A stretch of 54,446 nt of DNA from NCBI RefSeq assembly GCF_003236305.1, contig NZ_POTX01000008.1, forward strand, positions 1-54,446, in the 5' to 3' direction. Both the position numbers and the translations under genes were made by a program. Positions within the stretch are counted from its first letter, which is position 1. Each line of letters opens with the position of its first letter. Below are positions 44,595 through 53,564 of the stretch, piece after piece. A model generated the notes under the pieces. That model made no database searches and was not told the DNA's origin. It saw nothing but the letters and a program-made list of their open reading frames with translations. This stretch comes from Micromonospora endophytica (GTDB lineage Bacteria; Actinomycetota; Actinomycetes; Mycobacteriales; Micromonosporaceae).

Positions 44595-46106
44595 ATGGAA
44601 CCACCTGTGGAGCCGCGCGCCAGGCGTCTCTTCGGCGGCAGCGCCCGGGCCCTCGGCGACCTCGCGACCAGCCCGTTCCGCGCCGACCGGGACCGCATCG
44701 TCGGCTCGCCGTTCTTCACCCGGCTGGGTGGCGTCACCCAGGTGATCAGTCCGGGCGGGTCGGGACTGCTGGTGCACAACCGGCTCACCCACAGCCTGAA
44801 GGTGGCCCAGGTAGCCCGCGCCATCGCCGAACGGCTCACCGCCGACGACTGGCAACGTGACCTGGTGGAGAAGCTGGGCGGCTGCGACCCGGACGTGGTG
44901 GAGGCCGCCGCGCTCGCCCACGACCTCGGTCACCCGCCCTTCGGGCATCTGGGGGAGCGGGTGCTGGACCGGCTGGCCCGGCACCGGCTCGGCCTCACCG
45001 ACGGGTTCGAGGGCAACGCCCAGTCGTACCGGATCGTCACCTCCACCGAGATCCGTGGCGCGGCCACCACCGGCCTGGACCTGACCGCGGCGGTGCGGGC
45101 GGCGATGCTGAAATACCCGTGGACGAGGCTCGACCATCCCGACCCGCATCCGCGTCTGATGGACCCGCCGCCGCGCGGGGCGAGTGCGCCGCCGGACGAC
45201 CCGGAGAGCGGCTCGGCGAAGTTCGGGGCGTACCGCACCGAGCTGGACGACCTGCGGCAGGCCCGCGCGCCGTTCGCCGGCCGGATCGCCGACTGGCAGC
45301 AGACCGTCGAGGCGTCGGTGATGGACACCGCCGACGACATCGCGTACGCCATCCACGACGTGGAGGACTTCTACCGGGTCGGCGTGCTCCAGCAGGGCGC
45401 GGTGGCCGCCGAACTGATGGCCTGGCAGCGCGAGGGGGCGAGCCTGCGCGCCATCACCGACGCCGCGCTCACCGCCTCGGCCCGGCGGCCCGGCGCGGCG
45501 ATCGAACGGCTGCGCCGCCAACTGCACCACAAGGACGGCTGGATCGCCGCCGACGACGCGTTCGCCGCCGCCGTCGAACACGTCCGCGAGGAACTGGTGG
45601 AGGGGCTGCTCGCGCTGCCGTTCGACGGTTCGATCGAGGCCGAACAGTACGTGGCCCGCTTCTCCGCCCGCTGGACCACCCGCTTGGTCGACGCGATCAC
45701 CGTGGTCGAGGCCCCGTCGATGCGCTCCGGGCACGTGCTGCTGGCCCCGGCGCAGTGGCACGAGGTGCAGGTGCTCAAGTTCGTCCACCACCGCTTCGTG
45801 CTGGCCCGCCCCGACCTGGCGTTGCACCAGCGCGGCCAGGCCCGACTGCTCGGCACGCTGGTCGAGGCGCTGCTGGAATGGCTGCTCGACCCGGAGGAGG
45901 AGTCTCGGCTGCCCCGGCGGCTGCACGACCTGGTGGAGTTGGCCGAGGCGGAGCTGCACCCGCGTACCCCGGACCGGATCGGCAAGGCCCGGGGCCGCGC
46001 CATCGTGGATTTCGTCGCCCAGCTCACCGACGGGCAGGCGGTGGCGATGCTGGACGCCCTCTCCGGCCGCTCCGGCGCCCTCTGGACCGACGCCTTCGTC
46101 CTCTGA
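44595..46106 (+). CDS. dgt: Deoxyguanosinetriphosphate triphosphohydrolase-like protein
   Basis: 503 residues from ATG 44595; GTG 44586 is an alternative, and neither has a strong ribosome site. This HD-domain dNTPase has TRLGGVTQVISPGGSG, the metal ligands in NRLTHSLKVAQVAR and AHDLGHPPFGHLGE, and a DTADDIAYAIHDVEDFY stretch. dNTPases hydrolyse dNTPs to nucleosides and triphosphate and control nucleotide pools. It is divergent from tex with only about 60 bp between starts, so the two promoters nearly overlap. A palindromic element follows the stop. Confidence 0.92.
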   Translation: MEPPVEPRARRLFGGSARALGDLATSPFRADRDRIVGSPFFTRLGGVTQVISPGGSGLLVHNRLTHSLKVAQVARAIAERLTADDWQRDLVEKLGGCDPDVVEAAALAHDLGHPPFGHLGERVLDRLARHRLGLTDGFEGNAQSYRIVTSTEIRGAATTGLDLTAAVRAAMLKYPWTRLDHPDPHPRLMDPPPRGASAPPDDPESGSAKFGAYRTELDDLRQARAPFAGRIADWQQTVEASVMDTADDIAYAIHDVEDFYRVGVLQQGAVAAELMAWQREGASLRAITDAALTASARRPGAAIERLRRQLHHKDGWIAADDAFAAAVEHVREELVEGLLALPFDGSIEAEQYVARFSARWTTRLVDAITVVEAPSMRSGHVLLAPAQWHEVQVLKFVHHRFVLARPDLALHQRGQARLLGTLVEALLEWLLDPEEESRLPRRLHDLVELAEAELHPRTPDRIGKARGRAIVDFVAQLTDGQAVAMLDALSGRSGALWTDAFVL

Positions 46107-46115
46107 CAGTGATGA

Positions 46116-46167
46116 AAGGAAGGGCCCCCTGCTAACGCCTGCGGTATAGCAGGGGACCCTTCCTCAC
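46116..46167 (+). repeat. Intergenic palindromic element, copy 4 (diverged)
   Basis: 52 bp starting 10 bp after the dgt stop. The left half agrees with copies 1-3 and the core TATAG is kept, but the CTCGTG core segment reads CTGCGG and the right palindrome is GGGGACCC. It has the same orientation relative to the preceding gene end as copies 2 and 3. Confidence 0.75.
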
Positions 46168-46288
46168 GTCGTCCGGGAAGCTCAGGCGACACCTCGATAC
46201 GCCTCGGTCGTTGACCTGGCCGGTTGCGTGCATCCGTTGGCGGGTGCCCGTGGCCTGTGGGAATCGCACGGGCGGGAGGAGCCGGAGC

Positions 46289-47803
46289 GTGGACAGCAGG
46301 ATCTGGACCGACGGGCAGACTCGCCTCGACCTGATCGGCCACTCGCCCTGGCCCCCCTCCAGGCTGCTGTCGGCCCTGGTCGCAGGTGAGCGTGTGGGGG
46401 ACCTGCCCGGAGACTTCGTCCTGATCGCCAGTCGCCCGGACGGTGGTCCGCAACTGATCGCCACCTCCGTGTTGGGGACGCGGCCCTACTTCTACCTTGA
46501 TCGGCCCGGTACGCCCCACCACGGTAGAGACCTGTTCGCCCTGGCCCGGTCGGCTCGGCTCCCGTGGCGTTGGAACCTCGACGCGCTGCGCGGGGTCGCC
46601 TGGTTCGGCCACACGGTAGGAACCCACACGCTGCATCCCGAGATTCAGCGGGTGCCGCCCGCCTCGGTGTTGATTCATAGCGGGAGTCACTGGCGGGTGA
46701 CGGCCGACCCGTTCTGGGACGACACGTTCGGCACTCCGCGGATCGGACTCGACGACGCGGTCGACATCTTTGACACCGTGCTCGACGAGCAGTTGGCCCA
46801 TCGGCCGCTGATCTCCCTCACCGCCGGGTTCGACTCCCGGGCCCTGTTGGCACGTGCGTTGGCGGTCGGCCTGACTCCCGACGCCCTCACGATGGGGCAT
46901 GGACGCAGCACCGACGTGGTGATCGCCACGCGGATCGCTGAGGCCACTGGCCTCAAGCACTCCGTCGTGCAGCTGGAGGCCGAGGACTACTTCCGGCACG
47001 CCGCCCTGATCACCAGACTCACCGGGGGTACGAAGACCATCGGCAACTGGCACGCGTTCTTCTACTGTCAGGATCGGCCGCCGAACGAACCCCACCTGGT
47101 CGGCTCGAACGGCGAGTTCGCCCGGACATTCTTCTGGGACAAGGGGGTGCTCGCCCGTGGCGTGGGCCTGGGTGGGCGACTGGCCGCCCGCGCCTACTGG
47201 GCTGCCAGAATCGGCGGACGGGCCCGGCGGATGGCCGCGTTCCTACCGTTCCTGACACCGAACGGCAGGACTGACGCGATCGCCTTCAGCGAGCGGTCGC
47301 TGCGGCTCGTCACGACCACGCGTGCCGACGGCCTGGACGTCCTCGACCGGTTCTACGCCACCGAACGGGTGCGGCATTTCATCGGTAACGGCCTGAATCT
47401 GTGCGGCTACTTCACGGCGCCGATGTCGCCGTTCCTGGATGCCCGGGTCATCCGGGCGGTCGCCGCGCTGCCGCGTACCGAGAAGTTGGGTAGCAACTTC
47501 CACCGTAGGGTGATCGCGCGCAACGCCCCGCAGCTGATGGCCTTTCCGGTGGGCGGTACCCCCGTCCGCCACCGGGCCGAGGCCGGTTACTGGCGTCGCC
47601 GCCAGCAGGACTGGGTGCCGTACTCGCCGATGGCGGGCGTCTACGGTGACCCCCGCACCGGCGAGATACTGCGGGACTCGCCGCACATCGCTCACTTCCT
47701 CTCGGCCGCCGACCGGGAGCACGTGGCCGTGGCGGGCGCCACCGAGGTGCAGGAGTTCCTCCTGACGCTGCACTTCGCGGGCGAGGCGGCAGGCGCCGCC
47801 TGA
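46289..47803 (+). CDS. Asparagine-synthetase-like protein with degenerate glutaminase domain
   Basis: 504 residues from GTG 46289, 8 bp after GGAGGA. The C-terminal two-thirds is an AsnB-like ATP-pyrophosphatase domain: the PP-loop reads LTAGFDSRALL instead of SGGxDS. Similar segments are VGSNGEFARTFFWD and PMSPFLDARVIRA. The N-terminal 130 residues look like a glutaminase-type beta layer (DFVLIASRPDGGPQLIATSV, RPYFYLDR) but lack the N-terminal catalytic Cys. Such proteins adenylate a carboxyl group and form an amide or lactam; the substrate is unknown. No precursor peptide or partner gene was seen nearby. Confidence 0.72.
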   Translation: MDSRIWTDGQTRLDLIGHSPWPPSRLLSALVAGERVGDLPGDFVLIASRPDGGPQLIATSVLGTRPYFYLDRPGTPHHGRDLFALARSARLPWRWNLDALRGVAWFGHTVGTHTLHPEIQRVPPASVLIHSGSHWRVTADPFWDDTFGTPRIGLDDAVDIFDTVLDEQLAHRPLISLTAGFDSRALLARALAVGLTPDALTMGHGRSTDVVIATRIAEATGLKHSVVQLEAEDYFRHAALITRLTGGTKTIGNWHAFFYCQDRPPNEPHLVGSNGEFARTFFWDKGVLARGVGLGGRLAARAYWAARIGGRARRMAAFLPFLTPNGRTDAIAFSERSLRLVTTTRADGLDVLDRFYATERVRHFIGNGLNLCGYFTAPMSPFLDARVIRAVAALPRTEKLGSNFHRRVIARNAPQLMAFPVGGTPVRHRAEAGYWRRRQQDWVPYSPMAGVYGDPRTGEILRDSPHIAHFLSAADREHVAVAGATEVQEFLLTLHFAGEAAGAA

Positions 47804-47819
47804 CGCGCCGGACGACCGG

Positions 47820-48968
47820 TCAGGCGACCGCCTGCCACCAACCGTCGACCGGCGGCGGGTCGTCCACCACGACCCGCTCGCCGGGTCGGGGCACGGCCAG
47901 CCGGACGTCGCGGGCCTTCGCCTCGGCCCAGAGCCGGTCCACCGGCTCGGACCAGTCGTGCAGCGCGAGGTTGAACGTCGCCCAGTGCACCGGCACGAAC
48001 AGCCCGCCGCGTAGGTCCAGGTGGGCGGCGACGGCCTCCTCCGGGAACATGTGGATCCCCGGCCAGGCCCGGTCGTACGCGCCGATCTGCACCAGCGTCG
48101 CGTCGAACGGCCCGTGCGCCGCCCCGATCTCGGCGTACCCGTCGAAGTAGCCGGAGTCCCCGGTGTAGTAGACCTTCCGCTGCCGACCGGAGACCACCCA
48201 GGAACTCCAGAGCGTGCCGTTGCGTCGTAGTCCCCGGCCGGAGAAGTGCTGCGCGGCGGTGCAGGTGATCTCCAGGTCGGCCACCCGGTGCGTCTGCGAC
48301 CAGTCCAGTTCGATTACCCGGTGCGCCGGCACACCCCACCGGTCGAGGTGCGCGCCGACACCGAGCGGCACCAGGAACGGCGCCGACTGTCGGGCGGTCA
48401 GCTCCCGCACGGTGGCCATGTCGAGGTGGTCGTAGTGGTCATGGGAGATCAGGATCGCGTCGAGCTGCGGCAGTTCGTCGAGGCGTACCGGCGGCTCGTG
48501 CAGGCGACGCGGACCGACCGCGTCCGACGGCGAGCACCTGTCGCTCCAGACCGGGTCGAGCAGCACCCGACGGCCCTCGATCTCGATGAGCGTGGAGGCG
48601 TGGCCGTACCAGACGAGGTTCAGCTCGCGGGCCCGGTCGACGTCCGGTGCGGGCGTCGGGCGGACCAGCGGCACGGCACCGGTCGGCCGGCGCTGCTGCT
48701 TACCGAAGATCATCTCGCGGAACAGGTTGCTGTCCGGGACGGGCGCCGTCCGGGTGCCCGTCCGGTTGTGGAACGTCCCGTCGTGGAACTGCGGCGACCG
48801 GGCCGCCCGTTCCGCCCGCGCCCCGGCCAGTCGGCCACCGAGCGCGGCCGGTACGCCCCGGGCCGCCCACGCCAGCCCGGCCAGCCCGGCCACCACGGCC
48901 ACCCCGACCACCGATCCACCGATGCGTCGGCCGGTGACTCGTCCTGTCGGCTCCTTCGGCGCATGCAT
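47820..48968 (-). CDS. Metallo-beta-lactamase-fold hydrolase with N-terminal membrane anchor
   Basis: 382 residues from ATG 48968 after AGGGGGG; the ORF reading back to 49733 only overlaps other genes. A hydrophobic segment near residues 18-36 (GGSVVGVAVVAGLAGLAWAA) anchors or exports the protein. The MBL domain has the metal-binding ISHDHYDHLDM, YTGDSGYFDGY and PVHWATFNLALHDWSEPVDR, and resembles N-acylphosphatidylethanolamine phospholipase D-like and UlaG-like members. Substrate cannot be named; a lipid phosphodiesterase is one option. Downstream it converges on the asparagine-synthetase-like gene. Confidence 0.8.
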   Translation of the reverse strand: MHAPKEPTGRVTGRRIGGSVVGVAVVAGLAGLAWAARGVPAALGGRLAGARAERAARSPQFHDGTFHNRTGTRTAPVPDSNLFREMIFGKQQRRPTGAVPLVRPTPAPDVDRARELNLVWYGHASTLIEIEGRRVLLDPVWSDRCSPSDAVGPRRLHEPPVRLDELPQLDAILISHDHYDHLDMATVRELTARQSAPFLVPLGVGAHLDRWGVPAHRVIELDWSQTHRVADLEITCTAAQHFSGRGLRRNGTLWSSWVVSGRQRKVYYTGDSGYFDGYAEIGAAHGPFDATLVQIGAYDRAWPGIHMFPEEAVAAHLDLRGGLFVPVHWATFNLALHDWSEPVDRLWAEAKARDVRLAVPRPGERVVVDDPPPVDGWWQAVA

Positions 48969-49021
48969 GGTTGCCCCCCTCTGCTGATCCCCGCAGTCCA
49001 CGCTAGCCCTCGCCGCCCGGT

Positions 49022-49849
49022 TCAGCTGTGGATGGCGGGGCGGAGGGGGCGAGGCTCGCCCGAGCCCAGCCGGTCGGTCAGGTCCAGCAGCCGCCGGCCC
49101 AACCGGGCCCGGGCCTGCACGGCGGGGTGGGTCGCCCCGAAGCCGTCCGCCCCCGGTTGGCCGGCGGCGAAGAAGGCGTACGTCAGCCGGGGCGTCCCGG
49201 TCGTGTCGAAGATCACCCCGGCCTCGTGTCGGGCGTCGCGGAACCAGCCGGCCTTGGTGGCGATCCGGGCTCGCTCGGCCGAGGACATGCTGCGCCGGAT
49301 GCCGTCGGTGAACGCCACCGGTGAGCGCAGCAGCCGCAGCACGAACGCCGTCGAGGCGGGGGAGAGCAGGGTGCCGCCGACGAGTGCCCGCAGCAGGTCG
49401 TGCGTCTCGCGGGCCGTACTGGTGCCGAGGTGGAACCGGGGCGAGTCGGCCACCGGCTGCACAGCCGTGTCCGGGAAGCCCTTCGCCACCAGGATCCGGT
49501 TGACCTCGACGGCCGGGCAGACCAGCGCGCACAGCTGCACCGCGACGTCGTCGGAGACGGTGAGCAGGTTCGCCAGCACGTGCCCCACCGTCACCCGGCT
49601 GGGGTGGAACATCTCGTACGCCTGCGGGGCCTGCTCCAGCGGCAGCCGGTGGGTGCGCAGGTCCGAGACACCGAGCGGGTCCTCGTCGGTGAGCAGCGGG
49701 ACGATCTCGTCGGTCCACCGGCGTACGTGGCACTGGCCCATCCGCAACTGGATGCCCCGGTCGAACATCTCCATCAACGGCAGCGGGTCGACCTCGCCGC
49801 CGTACACCCCGGAGATCGAGACCGTGCCGCCGCGCCGGACGGCCTTCAT
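49022..49849 (-). pseudogene. In-frame chimera: alcohol dehydrogenase C-terminal part fused to a beta-lactamase-like C-terminal part
   Basis: 275 residues from ATG 49849. Residues 1-81 (MKAVRRGGTVSISGVYGGEV, MFDRGIQLRMGQCHVRRW, HRLPLEQAPQAYEMF) match the end of a zinc-dependent alcohol/formaldehyde dehydrogenase. From residue 82, HPSRVTVGHVLANLLTVSDD through RARIATKAGWF matches the C-terminal half of a class A beta-lactamase-like serine hydrolase. The dehydrogenase lacks its zinc and NAD-binding parts; the hydrolase lacks the serine-active N-terminal part. The junction (about 49606) is in frame, so the product could be made, but neither activity should remain. A deletion joining two neighbouring genes is the simplest origin. 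Confidence 0.75.
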
Positions 49850-50093
49850 CGCGTCGCGTCCTTGCCCTCGGCGGTCACCTGGGTGGTCTGAAGCCCTCCG
49901 AATCGCCACAGAACCGCAGCCACAACTCCATGATCGGGCGCATGCTGCGGGTGCGGGCCGGGTGTGCGAACGGCCGCCGTGCCGGGGGTGGCAGGGCGGC
50001 CGTTCGACGTGGCCAGGCGCGGGGGTGGGCCGCAAAGGTCAAGCGCCGGGGACCAGGTGCGGGGTCGGGCCCAACAGGTCGAAGCCCGATGGG
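49850..50093. other. Intergenic region downstream of sdhB
   Basis: 244 bp without a convincing gene. It contains the hairpin at 49967-50006. The dehydrogenase homology seen in the chimera does not clearly extend into it. Confidence 0.5.
49967..50006. terminator. Terminator hairpin after the sdhCAB operon
   Basis: A perfect 12-bp stem (49967-49978 with 49995-50006) with a 16-nt loop, about 90 bp after the sdhB stop. It lacks a T-tract. Confidence 0.7.
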
Positions 50094-50858
50094 TCAGGTG
50101 CCGGGGGTGTTGTCGCCGCTCTTGGTGGTGGCGGTCAGGTAGTCGCGGTTGAGGCGGCCGATGGTGCTCAGCGGGATGCCCTTCGGGCAGACCACAGTGC
50201 ACTCGCCGGCGTTGGTGCAGCCGCCGAAGCCGGCCTCGTCGTGCGCGTCCACCATGCCGATGACCCGGGTGTGGCGCTCCGGCTGGCCCTGGGGGAGCAG
50301 CGAGAGCTGGGTTACCTTGGCGGCGGTGAAGAGCATGGCGGAGCCGTTCGGGCAGGCCGCCACGCAGGCGCCGCAGCCGATGCAGGCGGCCGAGGAGAAC
50401 GCGGCGTCCGCGTTCGCCTTGGCCACCGGCACCGAATGGGCCTCGGGCGCGCTGCCGGTCGGTGCGGTGATGTACCCGCCAGCCGCGATGATCTTGTCGA
50501 AGGCGCCCCGGTTGACCACCAGGTCCTTGATGACCGGGAAGGCGCGGGCCCGCCACGGCTCGATGTCGATGGTGTCGCCGTCTTTGAACTGCCGCATGTG
50601 CAACTGGCAGGCGGTGGTGCCGCGCTGCGGCCCGTGCGCGTTGCCGTTGATCATCAGGCCACACATGCCGCAGATGCCCTCGCGGCAGTCGTGGTCGAAG
50701 GCGACCGGCTCCTCGCCGTCGAGGATGAGCCGCTCGTTGAGTACGTCGAGCATCTCCAGGAACGACATGTCCGGGGAGACGTCGTCGACCTGGTAGGTCA
50801 CCATCCGACCCTGGTCCGAAGGGCCGGACTGGCGCCAGATGCGCAGGGTCAAATTCAC
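50094..50858 (-). CDS. sdhB: Succinate dehydrogenase iron-sulfur subunit
   Basis: 254 residues from GTG 50858, overlapping the sdhA stop. Three cluster-binding motifs are complete: [17 protein letters not shown] and a later Cys for [2Fe-2S], [17 protein letters not shown] for [4Fe-4S], and [15 protein letters not shown] for [3Fe-4S]. It passes electrons from the flavoprotein to the membrane quinone site. The family's usual length is about 250. Last gene of sdhC-sdhA-sdhB; the hairpin at 49967 follows. Confidence 0.97.
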   Translation of the reverse strand: MNLTLRIWRQSGPSDQGRMVTYQVDDVSPDMSFLEMLDVLNERLILDGEEPVAFDHDCREGICGMCGLMINGNAHGPQRGTTACQLHMRQFKDGDTIDIEPWRARAFPVIKDLVVNRGAFDKIIAAGGYITAPTGSAPEAHSVPVAKANADAAFSSAACIGCGACVAACPNGSAMLFTAAKVTQLSLLPQGQPERHTRVIGMVDAHDEAGFGGCTNAGECTVVCPKGIPLSTIGRLNRDYLTATTKSGDNTPGT

Positions 50859-52792
50859 TTGTAGCTCCGCTGCGTGGGGTGGACGTATTCGAAGTTCAGG
50901 TCTTCCTTGTGCAGCACCGAGGGCTGCCCGGTGGCGGTGAACTCCCACGCGGCGACGTACGAGAAGTGCTCGTCGTCGCGCTCGGCCTCGCCGTCGGCGC
51001 TCTGGTGCTCGGCCCGGAAGTGGCCGCCGCAGGACTCCTCGCGGTGCAGGGCGTCGATGCACATCAGCTCGGCCAGCTCGAAGAAGTCGGCCACCCGGCC
51101 GGCCTTCTCCAGCGACTGGTTGAGCCCCTCACCGTCGCCGGGCACCCGCACCCGCTGCCAGAACTGGTCACGCAGGGCACGAATCTCGTCGATCGCCTTG
51201 CGCAGCCCGGCATCGGAGCGCTCCATGCCGCAGTGCTCCCACATGATCTGGCCCAGCTCACGGTGGAACGAGTCCACCGTGCGGTCGCCGTTGATGGCGA
51301 GCAGCCGCTGGATCCGGTCCTCCACGTCGCGGCGCGCCTCGATCGCCGCCGGGTGGGTGCCGTCGACCGCCTCGAACGGGCCGGCGGCCAGGTAGTTGGC
51401 GATCGTGTTGGGCAGCACGAAGTACCCGTCCGCCAGGCCCTGCATCAGCGCCGAGGCGCCGAGCCGGTTCGCGCCGTGGTCGGAGAAGTTCGCCTCGCCG
51501 ATCACGAACAGCCCGGGAATCGTCGACTGGAGGTCGTAGTCGACCCAGAGACCGCCCATGGTGTAGTGCACGGCGGGGTAGATTCGCATCGGGACCTCGT
51601 ACGGGTCCTCGCCGGTGATCCGCTCGTACATCTCGAACAGGTTGCCGTACTTGGCCTCGATGGCCTTGCGGCCGAGCCGGGAGATGGCGTCGGAGAAGTC
51701 GAGGTAGACGCCGAGCTTGGTCGGGCCGACGCCCCGGCCCTCGTCACAGACGTTCTTGGCGGCGCGGGAGGCGATGTCCCGGGGCACCAGGTTGCCGAAG
51801 GAGGGGTAGATCCGCTCCAGGTAGTAGTCCCGCTCGTCCTCGGGGATGTCGCGGGGGGCGCGGTCGTCATCCTTGGCCTTCGGTACCCAGACCCGGCCGT
51901 CGTTGCGCAGCGACTCGCTCATCAGGGTCAGCTTCGACTGGTGGTCGCCGGAGACCGGGATGCAGGTCGGGTGGATCTGCGTGTAGCAGGGGTTGGCGAA
52001 GTACGCGCCCTTGCGATGCGCCCGCCAGGTGGCGGTGACGTTGCAGCCCTTGGCGTTCGTGGAGAGGTAGAAGACGTTGCCGTAGCCGCCGGAGGCGAGC
52101 ACCACGGCGTCGGCGAACTCGCTGCTGATCTCGCCGGTGACCATGTCCCGAACCACGATGCCCCGGGCCTTGCCGTCGATGACGATCAGCTCCAGCATCT
52201 CGTGCCGGGCGTTCATCTCCACGTTGCCCAGGCCGATCTGCCGCTCCAGCGCCTGGTACGCGCCGAGCAGCAACTGCTGGCCCGTCTGACCCCGGGCGTA
52301 GAAGGTGCGCTGCACCTGGGCGCCGCCGAAGGAGCGGGTGTCGAGCAGGCCGCCGTACTCGCGGGCGAAGGGCACACCCTGGGCGACGCACTGGTCGATG
52401 ATGTTCGCCGAGACCTCGGCCAGCCGGTGTACGTTCGACTCGCGCGAGCGGAAGTCGCCGCCCTTGACGGTGTCGTAGAAGAGCCGGTGCACCGAGTCGC
52501 CGTCGTTGCGGTAGTTCTTGGCGGCGTTGATGCCACCCTGGGCGGCGATCGAGTGCGCCCGGCGCGGGCTGTCCTGGTAGCAGTAGGACTTGACCCGGTA
52601 ACCCTGCTCGGCGAGGGTGGCCGCGGCAGAGCCACCGGCCAGGCCGGTGCCGACGACGATCACCGTCATCTTGCGCCGGTTGGCCGGGTTGACCAGCTTG
52701 GCCTCGAAGCGGCGGCGTTCCCAACGGGTCTCGATCGGACCCTCGGGAGCCTTGGTGTCGGCGACCGGGTCGCCCTCGATGTACAGCTCCAT
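50855..52792 (-). CDS. sdhA: Succinate dehydrogenase flavoprotein subunit
   Basis: 645 residues from ATG 52792, two bases after the sdhC stop. [20 protein letters not shown] binds [20 protein letters not shown] contains the His that anchors FAD covalently, and [19 protein letters not shown] gives the C-terminal FAD/active-site region. It oxidises succinate to fumarate in the TCA cycle and respiratory chain. Length and lack of a separate sdhD gene fit the single-anchor (cytochrome b558) type. Confidence 0.97.
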   Translation of the reverse strand: MELYIEGDPVADTKAPEGPIETRWERRRFEAKLVNPANRRKMTVIVVGTGLAGGSAAATLAEQGYRVKSYCYQDSPRRAHSIAAQGGINAAKNYRNDGDSVHRLFYDTVKGGDFRSRESNVHRLAEVSANIIDQCVAQGVPFAREYGGLLDTRSFGGAQVQRTFYARGQTGQQLLLGAYQALERQIGLGNVEMNARHEMLELIVIDGKARGIVVRDMVTGEISSEFADAVVLASGGYGNVFYLSTNAKGCNVTATWRAHRKGAYFANPCYTQIHPTCIPVSGDHQSKLTLMSESLRNDGRVWVPKAKDDDRAPRDIPEDERDYYLERIYPSFGNLVPRDIASRAAKNVCDEGRGVGPTKLGVYLDFSDAISRLGRKAIEAKYGNLFEMYERITGEDPYEVPMRIYPAVHYTMGGLWVDYDLQSTIPGLFVIGEANFSDHGANRLGASALMQGLADGYFVLPNTIANYLAAGPFEAVDGTHPAAIEARRDVEDRIQRLLAINGDRTVDSFHRELGQIMWEHCGMERSDAGLRKAIDEIRALRDQFWQRVRVPGDGEGLNQSLEKAGRVADFFELAELMCIDALHREESCGGHFRAEHQSADGEAERDDEHFSYVAAWEFTATGQPSVLHKEDLNFEYVHPTQRSYK

Positions 52793-52794
52793 GA

Positions 52795-53487
52795 TCAGGA
52801 CACCAATCCGGTGAGTACGGCGAACGGGACCACGAGGTAGCCGACGCAGAGCACGACGGCGAAGACCAGCGCCACCGCGCGGGCACGCTGCTCGCCGCGC
52901 GGGGTCTGCTGACCGAGGCTGCGTACCGCGCTGAACACGCCGTGCCGCAGGTGGAAGCCGAGGGCGACGATCGCCAGGGTGTAGAACAGGGTGACGTACC
53001 AGCGTTCCGGCGCGAAGTCGGCGACCACGTTGGCGTACGGCCGGGACGGGTCGCCGACCGGGTTCAGGGTGCCGGTGGTCAGGTCGAGGATGTGGTAGAT
53101 CACGAAGAGCAGGATGATCACGCCGCCCCAGCGCATGGTGCGGGCCGCGTAGCTGCCCTGGACCTTCTTGCGGTGGGCGTAGCGCACCGGGCGGGCGGCG
53201 CGGGCGCGCAGCGCGAGCACCGTGGCGGCCCAGATGTGCCCGAGCACCGCGACCAGGAGCCCGACCCGCATGATCCACAGGAACCAGACGTCCGGCAGCA
53301 CCGGGGTGCCGATCTCGCGCAACCAGTGCGCGTAGCCGTTGAACGATGCGTCGCCCGCGAAGACCTTCAGGTTGCCGAGCATGTGCGCGATGAGGAACAG
53401 CACCAGCATGATGCCCGTCACCGCCATGACGGCCTTCAGGCCGACATTGGATCGGATGGGCGACCGGGTTCTTGTCGTGACTGCCAC
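52795..53487 (-). CDS. sdhC: Succinate dehydrogenase cytochrome b558-type membrane anchor
   Basis: 230 residues from GTG 53487. Five hydrophobic segments are visible, with His in [42 protein letters not shown] and [15 protein letters not shown] as likely haem ligands. This is the fused anchor form that serves in place of SdhC plus SdhD. First gene of the operon. Its start is 78 bp from the divergent LysR gene, and a palindrome lies between them. Confidence 0.92.
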   Translation of the reverse strand: MAVTTRTRSPIRSNVGLKAVMAVTGIMLVLFLIAHMLGNLKVFAGDASFNGYAHWLREIGTPVLPDVWFLWIMRVGLLVAVLGHIWAATVLALRARAARPVRYAHRKKVQGSYAARTMRWGGVIILLFVIYHILDLTTGTLNPVGDPSRPYANVVADFAPERWYVTLFYTLAIVALGFHLRHGVFSAVRSLGQQTPRGEQRARAVALVFAVVLCVGYLVVPFAVLTGLVS

Positions 53488-53545
53488 GCGACCGACGCTA
53501 GGAGTACTTCGATCAGTCGTCCAATGCATCGACACCGCAGTCTTG

Positions 53546-53560
53546 ATAGCCATAGGCTAT
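53546..53560. promoter_or_regulatory. Palindromic LysR-type operator between sdhC and the LysR gene
   Basis: ATAGCC and GGCTAT form a perfect 6-bp inverted repeat with a 3-bp spacer, giving the T-N11-A arrangement of LysR sites. It lies immediately before the LysR start and in the shared divergent promoter region, so autoregulation and control of sdhCAB are both possible. Confidence 0.65.
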
Positions 53561-53564
53561 GTAG

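Noticed and set aside
42034..44745. 903-residue plus-strand ORF opposite tex
   Set aside because: Antisense shadow; the minus-strand frame has full Tex domains.
46289..47803. Lasso-peptide or beta-lactam biosynthetic cluster
   Set aside because: No precursor peptide, leader-binding protein, protease or other pathway genes are near; only the AsnB-like gene is present.
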